Positions 29,357 through 34,086 of a stretch of DNA of 34,086 nucleotides are shown here, piece after piece. The first letter of the stretch is position 1. Each line of letters begins with the position of its first letter. The notes beneath the pieces are model-generated. The model did no database searches, was not told the origin of the DNA, and was given only the letters and a program-made list of their open reading frames with translations. Both the position numbers and the translations under genes were made by a program. The DNA comes from Spirochaetia bacterium (GTDB taxonomy: Bacteria; Spirochaetota; Spirochaetia; Treponematales; Breznakiellaceae), in assembly GCA_025997795.1 (NCBI GenBank), contig BNVB01000020.1, positions 1 to 34,086 on the forward strand, given 5' to 3'.

Positions 29357-30420
29357 ACAAAGCGGAAGTCTATAGCTATATACAGATGATCCGGGACAAC
29401 TCTGCCCCCCTGGAGCCGCTTCCGCTTTTACCCGGCAGCCTGCCTGCGGAATGGGAAACGGCGGAATTCTCGCCGACGGCGGAGTTCTCGCAGACGACGG
29501 CGGAGTTTTCGCCGCTGAGGCTGGATGGTATTCGGGCGGTACTTTTTGATATCTATGGAACCCTTTTTGTCTCCGGAGCGGGAGACATCGCCGCCGCTCC
29601 GGGTTTTGCTATCGATCCGTCAGCGGGGCAAGAGAAGTTAGAACTAACGCAAAGTGCCGAATTTGAGGCAATGACAAACTACTTCCGTAAAGCTGTCCGG
29701 CGCTTCCATGAAGAAGCGCTGGCAGCCGGAAAAACCTGGCCCGAGGTGATATGCGAAGAAATCTGGGCCCGCTATTCAGGGCCTATTCCCCCCGAATGGG
29801 AACAGGCCCAAAAACTGCGGAACATCCTGAAACGGATTAGCGGCGCCGGCGCATCCGGTACCGGCGCCAGCGCCGGCCCCGGTTCTGGCGGAACCGTTTC
29901 CGGCCGGGCTGGAAGCCTTGGCCGGGAAATGGCCCTGCGTTACGAACTTGCACTTAATCCGGTTTATCCCATGCCGGGGGCGGAAAAAACCCTGCGGGCC
30001 CTGGTCTCCCGGGGTCTTGTTCCGGGGATCATCTCCAATGCTCAGTTTTATACGCCGCTTCTCTTTAATGCCTTTTTTAACAAACCGCCGGAAGAATTGG
30101 GTTTTGATCCGGGCCTCTCCTTTTATTCCTTTGCCGAAGGGGAAGCCAAGCCCAGCCCCGGGATTTTTGCCAAAGCCCGGGAACAGTTGGCTTTACGGAA
30201 CATTAAGGCAGAAGAAACCCTCTATATCGGGAACGATATGCGGAACGACATAAAACCCGCCGCCGGGGCGGGTTTTAGGACAGTCCTTTTTGCCGGGGAC
30301 CGCCGGAGCCTCCGCCTTAGAAGAGAAGACCCCGGCTGTGTAAACCTGCGGCCCGATATGGTCCTTACGGGTTGGCCGGCTTTCAATAAGCTTTTACAAA
30401 TGCCCGATCAAGGCCGATAA
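29353..30420 (+). CDS. HAD-superfamily phosphatase
   Basis: A 355-residue haloacid-dehalogenase hydrolase. Motif I is FDIYGTL with nucleophile D66, motif II ISNAQ, motif III lysine in GEAKPSPGIF, and motif IV IGNDMRNDIKPAAGAGF. The GTG start at 29353 overlaps the glycosyltransferase stop. The N-terminal 55 residues are not part of the HAD fold and contain three copies of a TAEFS(P/Q)T unit encoded by in-frame DNA repeats (29458-29514). A second low-complexity GASGTGASAGPGSGG insert interrupts the cap region. Substrate unknown. Confidence 0.8.
   Translation: MNKAEVYSYIQMIRDNSAPLEPLPLLPGSLPAEWETAEFSPTAEFSQTTAEFSPLRLDGIRAVLFDIYGTLFVSGAGDIAAAPGFAIDPSAGQEKLELTQSAEFEAMTNYFRKAVRRFHEEALAAGKTWPEVICEEIWARYSGPIPPEWEQAQKLRNILKRISGAGASGTGASAGPGSGGTVSGRAGSLGREMALRYELALNPVYPMPGAEKTLRALVSRGLVPGIISNAQFYTPLLFNAFFNKPPEELGFDPGLSFYSFAEGEAKPSPGIFAKAREQLALRNIKAEETLYIGNDMRNDIKPAAGAGFRTVLFAGDRRSLRLRREDPGCVNLRPDMVLTGWPAFNKLLQMPDQGR
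29458..29514 (+). repeat. In-frame tandem repeat in the HAD gene
   Basis: Three imperfect units (18, 21 and 18 bp) of acggcggaattctcgccg type encode TAEFSP, TAEFSQT and TAEFSP. Lengths are multiples of three, so the frame is kept. Confidence 0.85.
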
Positions 30421-30427
30421 TAAAGTA

Positions 30428-30664
30428 ATGTTTTCCAGGGAACTACTAACATTTTTAATCAGGGTAATCACTTCGTGGCAGATCATTGTTGTTACCGTTG
30501 CTCTTGTCATCTATATCACGCTGGTGTCCCATGTGGCCCGGATGTACCACCCCCGGGCGAGTTTTTCCTTTAACTCCAAACCCAAAAAAGAAAAAAAGGA
30601 AAAACCCGTGGAGGCGGAAGAAATTTCCGGCGGGGGCGACGACGATCTGGGCCTGGAAGAATAA
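30428..30664 (+). CDS. Small single-span membrane protein, unknown function
   Basis: A 78-residue protein with one hydrophobic segment (about 8-35), a basic stretch KPKKEKKEKP and an acidic tail GGGDDDLGLEE. It starts seven bases after the HAD stop and is probably in the same transcript. I do not recognise the family; a membrane-anchored accessory or scaffold is possible. Confidence 0.65.
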   Translation: MFSRELLTFLIRVITSWQIIVVTVALVIYITLVSHVARMYHPRASFSFNSKPKKEKKEKPVEAEEISGGGDDDLGLEE

Positions 30665-30677
30665 AACACAATCGAGC

Positions 30678-30706
30678 CAGTTCCAAAATGTCAGATTTTG
30701 GAACTG
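30678..30706. repeat. Perfect 12-bp hairpin in the repeat-rich gap
   Basis: cagttccaaaat (30678-30689), loop gtcag, attttggaactg (30695-30706). It follows the small membrane protein gene by 13 bases and may serve as transcript end. Its arm sequence ttccaaaat is shared with the 30-bp repeat at 30765-30794, suggesting a common repeat family. Confidence 0.7.
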
Positions 30707-30764
30707 CAACCTATAAAATACGCAGTTTTGTAAGGCTTTTGCCTGAAAAACTGCAAGAGCTGGT

Positions 30765-30794
30765 GACAAAATAACCGATTTTGGAACCAGCTCA
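30765..30794 (-). repeat. Dispersed 30-bp repeat, copy 2
   Basis: Exact reverse complement of 9077-9106. It also pairs in part with gagccagttccaaaat at 30674-30689, so the whole 30674-30794 segment could fold into a larger hairpin. Confidence 0.9.
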
Positions 30795-30897
30795 ATACAA
30801 AGTACTATTTTGAAACAGATACTGCAAAAACCGCAAAAAATGAACATTTGATACAAGCGCCAGACCGCTTATTGCCCTATAAAGGGTGGAGGTGCTT

Positions 30898-31542
30898 ATG
30901 GAAAATGAAATTATCGATCCCCGGGATACTATCGATCCCCGGGAAACTATCGATCCCCGGGATACTATCGATCCCTTGGGCAGGGCTGTACAAGAGCTCT
31001 TTGGTCTTTCGTATCTCTTTCCCTATCAGCGGCTGGTGGTGGCAAATCTCATTGAGGCGGCGGAAGCGGCGGGTATCCCAATTGAGTGGCCCGGCGGGGG
31101 TTGTGCAGAACTATCAGCCTTGGAAAGTGTGGAAGCGCCGGAAACGGACCGGGCGGCGCTGGGCCGCCAACTGGTTATCCTGCCCACCGGGGCGGGAAAA
31201 TCACTTTGTTTCCAGCTTCCTGCCATGCTTATGGCAGGCCCTACCCTGGTAATTTATCCGATTCTTTCATTGATGGCCGATCAGGAACGGCGGCTGACGG
31301 AAAAGGGATTTATGCCGGTACAACTCCGGGGCGGACAAAGCACACAGGAACGGAAAGCGATTTGGCAAAAGATCCGTTCCGGGGAAAGCAAATTTATCAT
31401 CGCTAATCCCGAGGTGCTCCAAAGTCCCCAGGTGCGAAAAATGCTTCCGGAACTGGGCATTGTGCATACGGTGATTGACGAAGCCCACTGGGTAAAGATT
31501 GACTTTTTATACTTATTCTTCAAAGTGAAAATTACTCTGTAA
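30898..31542 (+). pseudogene. RecQ-like helicase truncated after the DEAH box
   Basis: A 214-residue frame from the ATG at 30898 (GGAGG at 30888-30892). After an N-terminal repeat it has FPYQRLVVANLIEAAE, a Walker A motif ILPTGAGKSLCFQLPAM, YPILSLMADQ and the Walker B box VIDEAHW. A RecQ should continue with SEWG and several hundred more residues. Here the match stops at about 31494 and an unrelated IDFLYLFFKVKITL tail and stop follow, exactly where the base composition turns AT-rich. Without motifs III-VI it cannot be a helicase. The break is best read as insertion or recombination of foreign DNA; it could alternatively be an assembly join. Confidence 0.8.
30913..30975 (+). repeat. Three and a half 18-bp in-frame repeats at the recQ-like N terminus
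   Basis: Units at 30913-30930, 30931-30948 and 30949-30966, plus half a unit to 30975. Each contains ATCGAT and CCCGGG palindromes and encodes IDPRDT or IDPRET. Being multiples of three, they extend the N terminus without changing frame. Confidence 0.93.
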
Positions 31543-31545
31543 AAT

Positions 31546-31597
31546 AGGCTCCCAAAAGGCCCCTATTTGGTCATGGTGGGGTTTTGGGGGCCTTTTT
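31546..31597 (+). terminator. Terminator after the truncated recQ frame
   Basis: Stem aggctcccaaaa (31546-31557) with ttttgggggcct (31582-31593), one G-U pair, extended inside by cccc/gggg, then a T-run. It lies at the boundary to the AT-rich island. Confidence 0.75.
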
Positions 31598-31705
31598 AAG
31601 AAAAATTGAGTATTCTTACATCCTAGCCCAAAAAAGGCCCATATAACCAATCCTCGTCAATATTGACCACTTTTAGAAGTAACGAAAGATTGAAAGTTTG
31701 GTTTG

Positions 31706-31734
31706 TTGTTCATAATTCTCATACTTCTTATATT
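31706..31734 (+). promoter_or_regulatory. Putative promoter of the small gene at 31765
   Basis: TTGTTC (31706-31711), 17-bp spacer, TATATT (31729-31734, 5/6). Leader of about 25 nt with GGAGG at 31755-31759. The -35 match is weak and AT-rich DNA gives chance hits. Confidence 0.4.
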
Positions 31735-31764
31735 ACAATCAAATACAAACTTTTGGAGGTTTCT

Positions 31765-32007
31765 ATGGCTAAGAAAACAGTGGCAAGTGAAGAAATGAAG
31801 ACGTTTGATGATTTGACCTTCAAATCTTGGGTCATTGATGGTAATGAACTCAAAGTTGGTGAATCTGGTAGCAAGATGTTTCATGGTGAACTTGAAACTT
31901 TGGAAATCAAGGACATCTTCTATGGTGAGCCTTCGAGGACTTGGACGATTGCCATAACCACAGATGACAAAATCCATCTTCTCAAATCGGCAAGAGAAGT
32001 CAAGTAG
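31765..32007 (+). CDS. Small protein of unknown function in the AT-rich island
   Basis: An 80-residue protein starting MAKKTVASEEMKTFDDLTF, rich in short beta-type stretches (SWVIDGNELKVGE, TWTIAITTDDKIHLL). The ATG at 31765 is chosen for its GGAGG; the longer frame from 31663 lacks one. It has its own promoter-like upstream region and a strong terminator downstream. I do not recognise the family. Its composition matches the following restriction-modification-like genes, not the recQ side. Confidence 0.65.
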   Translation: MAKKTVASEEMKTFDDLTFKSWVIDGNELKVGESGSKMFHGELETLEIKDIFYGEPSRTWTIAITTDDKIHLLKSAREVK

Positions 32008-32030
32008 ACTTCACCAATCCACCAACCTAA

Positions 32031-32057
32031 AGGGAAGTCTGAGACTTCCCTTTTTTT
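32031..32057 (+). terminator. Rho-independent terminator after the small gene
   Basis: Nine-base-pair stem agggaagtc/gacttccct with a three-base loop, followed by a run of seven T. Confidence 0.9.
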
Positions 32058-32080
32058 ATTTTAAAACCACCAAACCACCA

Positions 32081-32109
32081 TTGACAAACCTCCAATTCTA
32101 TGATATATG
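32081..32109 (+). promoter_or_regulatory. Putative promoter of the 32127 gene and methyltransferase
   Basis: Perfect TTGACA (32081-32086) with TATATG after 17 bp (32104-32109), or TATGAT after 19 bp. The start codon at 32127 follows a G-rich tract (tgggggt). Confidence 0.5.
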
Positions 32110-32126
32110 ATAGTGGGGGTATATGA

Positions 32127-32501
32127 ATGGATATTGAAAGGTTAATTGAAATAAAAGAATATTTTATTGCACAGGGTTATAAAATGAAACCTTCTCTTCC
32201 TGATATAGGACATCCTTATGCTCAATCTAGTTTTGATGAAGGTAGATGTTTTTCTATTGATACTTTTGCTGAACAATTTAGATTTAAGTGGGAAAAACAA
32301 GGTGATGTAATATCTTTGGAACAAGCATTACCATTTATTAAAAATAAATATCCAGATGCACAACCTGACCCTGCTGAAAATAATCCTAATTGGTATAAGA
32401 TAATTATTCCAGTTGATCAATCTGATCCAGTTGCATCTTGTTTTGAAATATTCACTAATACCAAAGGAATTATTGGTTATGACAAGAAAATTAAAGACTG
32501 A
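32127..32501 (+). CDS. Unknown 124-residue protein upstream of the methyltransferase
   Basis: Starts MDIERLIEIKEYFIAQGYK; soluble, no signal peptide or membrane span. The middle has FRFKWEKQGDVISLEQALPFIKNKYP and the end WYKIIIPVDQSDPVASCFEIFTNTKG. No family recognised. It ends 27 nt before the methyltransferase start on the same strand, so it probably belongs to the same module. A role as control, specificity or immunity factor would be guesswork. Confidence 0.6.
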   Translation: MDIERLIEIKEYFIAQGYKMKPSLPDIGHPYAQSSFDEGRCFSIDTFAEQFRFKWEKQGDVISLEQALPFIKNKYPDAQPDPAENNPNWYKIIIPVDQSDPVASCFEIFTNTKGIIGYDKKIKD

Positions 32502-32528
32502 GTAATTTATAGAAGGGAGTTGGAGGTA

Positions 32529-33833
32529 ATGGCAAGCAAGAATTTTGATAATGCTAAGAAGGCAAAGGCTGATGAATTTTATACCCAACTGTCAGACATT
32601 GAAAAAGAGTTAAAAAACTACAAAGCCCAATTCAAGAATAAAGTTGTTTTCTGTAATTGTGATGACCCTGAAACTTCAAATTTTTATTATTACTTTGTTT
32701 CCAATTTTGATGAACTTAAATTAAAGAAACTAATCACCACTCATTTTGAACTTGATAAACCCAGTTATAAACTTGAATACTATGGTGGGGCAGATGTTAA
32801 AGGGGATAAAGAAACAGTAATAAAGAGGGCTATTAAACTTGGTCAAAAAACAAAATTAAAACAAAACTTTCAACAAGGCTCACAAGCAGATTTATTTGAA
32901 GTTGAACCTATCAGGTCTTATAGTGGTGATTTTAGATCACCTGAATGTATCGAATTATTGAAACTATCTGATATTGTGGTAACAAATCCACCTTTTTCAC
33001 TTTTCAGGGAATTTGTTTCACAACTGATTGAATATAAGAAAAAATATTTGATAATTGGGAATGTTAATGCTATAACTTATAAAGAGATATTCAAACTTAT
33101 CAAGGAAAATAAAATATGGTTGGGGCAGAGCATCCATAGTGGAGACAGAGAATTTCAAGTTCCAGAAAGTTACCCATTAAAAGCAGCAGGTTTTAGAATT
33201 GGCCCTAATGGTGAACATTATATTAGAATTAAAGGTGTTAGATGGTTTACCAATCTTGATTATACAGAAAGACATGAAGACCTAATACTCTATAAAAATT
33301 ATGATGAAAATGAATATCCCAATTTTGATAATTATGATGCAATCAATATTGATGTAACAAAAGATATACCAATGGATTATGCAGGGAATATGGGAGTCCC
33401 TATAACATTTCTGGATAAATACAATCCTGAACAATTTGAAATTATTGCATTGGGAATTGTTGGTAGTGTTGAATTCAGTTGTAATAAAGAAATGGAAATA
33501 TTGAAAGATGGAAAACCAACTGGAAAAACTACAATGAATGCTAAAGGAACTCTTTATATTAAATCAAAAGATAAAACTAAAGCTGCTTTTAGGAATGTAA
33601 AAACTGGTGAATATTATGATAGCATTTATGCAAGGATTTTAATTAGAAATCTTAAACCAGTACATAACATTCAAAGGAAAATCTTTTCTTATTGTATCAA
33701 TGACAGCATCCCTTTGATTATCTTTATAAACAAACTCTCTCTGGAACTTTGGCCTTATATTGAGTTTGCCACCATAGCCATAAACACCTTCTTCTTGATT
33801 ATCAACATAATCTTTTACAAGGTCTTTAATTAA
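32529..33833 (+). CDS. EcoRI-family adenine-specific DNA methyltransferase, chimeric 3' end
   Basis: The frame from the ATG at 32529 (AAGGGAG upstream; an upstream TTG gives a longer but worse start) encodes an N6-adenine methyltransferase of the EcoRI family. It has KADEFYTQLSDIEKELKNY, VVFCNCDDPETSNFYYYF, the catalytic NPPF (153-156, as VTNPPFSLFREFV) and IIGNVNAITYKEIF. The genuine sequence runs to about 33661 (RILIRNLKP). The last 57 residues are read from the antisense of a DUF262 gene fragment joined by rearrangement. A second, inverted copy of the gene's 3' end at 33858-33958 shows the native terminus, NLKPVNTKKGKEK, and that the DUF262 gene normally follows with an ATGA overlap. Confidence 0.8.
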   Translation: MASKNFDNAKKAKADEFYTQLSDIEKELKNYKAQFKNKVVFCNCDDPETSNFYYYFVSNFDELKLKKLITTHFELDKPSYKLEYYGGADVKGDKETVIKRAIKLGQKTKLKQNFQQGSQADLFEVEPIRSYSGDFRSPECIELLKLSDIVVTNPPFSLFREFVSQLIEYKKKYLIIGNVNAITYKEIFKLIKENKIWLGQSIHSGDREFQVPESYPLKAAGFRIGPNGEHYIRIKGVRWFTNLDYTERHEDLILYKNYDENEYPNFDNYDAINIDVTKDIPMDYAGNMGVPITFLDKYNPEQFEIIALGIVGSVEFSCNKEMEILKDGKPTGKTTMNAKGTLYIKSKDKTKAAFRNVKTGEYYDSIYARILIRNLKPVHNIQRKIFSYCINDSIPLIIFINKLSLELWPYIEFATIAINTFFLIINIIFYKVFN

Positions 33834-33958
33834 GATTTCATTAAGTTCAATTTTCATTTTTCTTTTCCTTTTTTTGTATTGACTGGTTTAAGATTTCTAA
33901 TTAAAATCCTTGCATAAATGCTATCATAATATTCACCAGTTTTTACATTCCTAAAAGC
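33585..33958. repeat. Inverted duplication around the methyltransferase 3' end
   Basis: Arm 1 (about 33585-33661, methyltransferase codons on plus) is repeated as reverse complement at about 33882-33958; the DUF262 fragment forms the spacer. The inner junction shares CCAGT between both sources, a short microhomology. Confidence 0.85.
33639..33857 (-). pseudogene. N-terminal fragment of a DUF262-domain (GmrSD-like) protein
   Basis: On the minus strand the ATG at 33857 opens MKIELNEILIKDLVKDY, then GYGGKLNIRPKFQREFVYKD and QRDAVIDTIRKDFPLNVMYW, the start of a DUF262 domain (ParB/Srx-like NTPase fold of GmrS-type restriction enzymes). After MYW the frame enters the inverted methyltransferase copy and stops, so only the first 70 residues are present. 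Upstream on its own strand lies the native methyltransferase end, its stop overlapping this ATG. In other genomes DUF262 proteins with HNH nucleases act as modification-dependent or type II-like restriction enzymes. Confidence 0.75.
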
Positions 33959-33959
33959 T

Positions 33960-34086
33960 GCAGGTTTTAGAATTGGCCCTAATGGTGAACATTATATTAG
34001 AATTAAAGGTGTTAGATGGTTTACCAATCTTGATTATACAGAAAGACATGAAGACCTATTACTCTATAAAAATTATGATGAAAATG
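33960..34086 (+). repeat. Direct duplication of a methyltransferase segment at the right edge
   Basis: About 126 bp repeat the methyltransferase segment near 33187-33312 (from gcaggttttagaattgg to atgatgaaaatg). I see one internal substitution (cctaatactc versus cctattactc) and one base change at the junction. It runs off the window, so its continuation is unknown. Confidence 0.88.

Noticed and set aside
33662..33833. Membrane-like tail of the methyltransferase (LIIFINKLSLELWPYIEF)
   Set aside because: It is the antisense of the DUF262 fragment joined by rearrangement, not a real transmembrane domain.

Overview
The window looks like chromosomal DNA of a spirochaete, most likely a Treponema of the termite-gut type (inference from gene content and protein style: DUF1566 lipoproteins, B12-dependent ribonucleotide reductase, long RSH protein, acetate kinase next to a PfkB kinase). 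Most of it (about 4.2-31.5 kb) has the balanced-to-GC-rich composition of a core chromosome. The last 2.5 kb is strikingly AT-rich and the first 4.2 kb is a patchwork of repeats, gene fragments and toxin-antitoxin genes.

Layout. 1-4250: a DUF1566 lipoprotein with a (CT)13 tract in its leader, a conserved hairpin repeat, a truncated phage/plasmid-type replication-protein fragment, a HipA-like kinase, a second broken DUF1566 copy with the same hairpin repeat, and a vapBC module with a palindromic operator inside its promoter. 4248-8843 (minus): operon plsC-like acyltransferase, prmC, a RelA/SpoT synthetase whose hydrolase site is destroyed, and a HIT hydrolase. 8935-9075: tRNA-Asn with promoter and terminator. 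9127-13378 (minus): signalling operon of a double-receiver protein, a soluble hybrid histidine kinase with HPt, and a PHP phosphatase. 13466-14035: DJ-1/PfpI protein. 14282-14794: BrnT-like toxin and partner. 14796-18490 (minus): manC, ackA, and a PfkB kinase with a repeat-built N terminus. 18531-24405 (minus): MFS transporter and class II ribonucleotide reductase (nrdJ) interrupted by a 365-residue endonuclease intein. 24509-27507: polar amino-acid ABC transporter. 27541-27865: decayed toxin plus its intact partner. 27872-30664: glycosyltransferase, HAD phosphatase, small membrane protein. 30898-31542: a recQ-like helicase cut off just after the DEAH box where AT-rich foreign DNA begins. 31546-34086: AT-rich island with two small unknown genes, an EcoRI-family adenine methyltransferase and a DUF262 gene fragment, ending in a direct/inverted duplication.

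Most notable: (1) a 21-bp repeat present in three unrelated genes in both orientations, always in frame, within a wider pattern of in-frame short repeats; (2) the intein placed exactly before a redox-active cysteine of NrdJ; (3) a long RSH with a dead hydrolase domain; (4) several promoters whose -10 box lies 7-10 nt from the start codon, suggesting leaderless mRNAs; (5) the truncated recQ and the modification/DUF262 island with its fold-back rearrangement. All calls come from reading the sequence only; no database search was possible.
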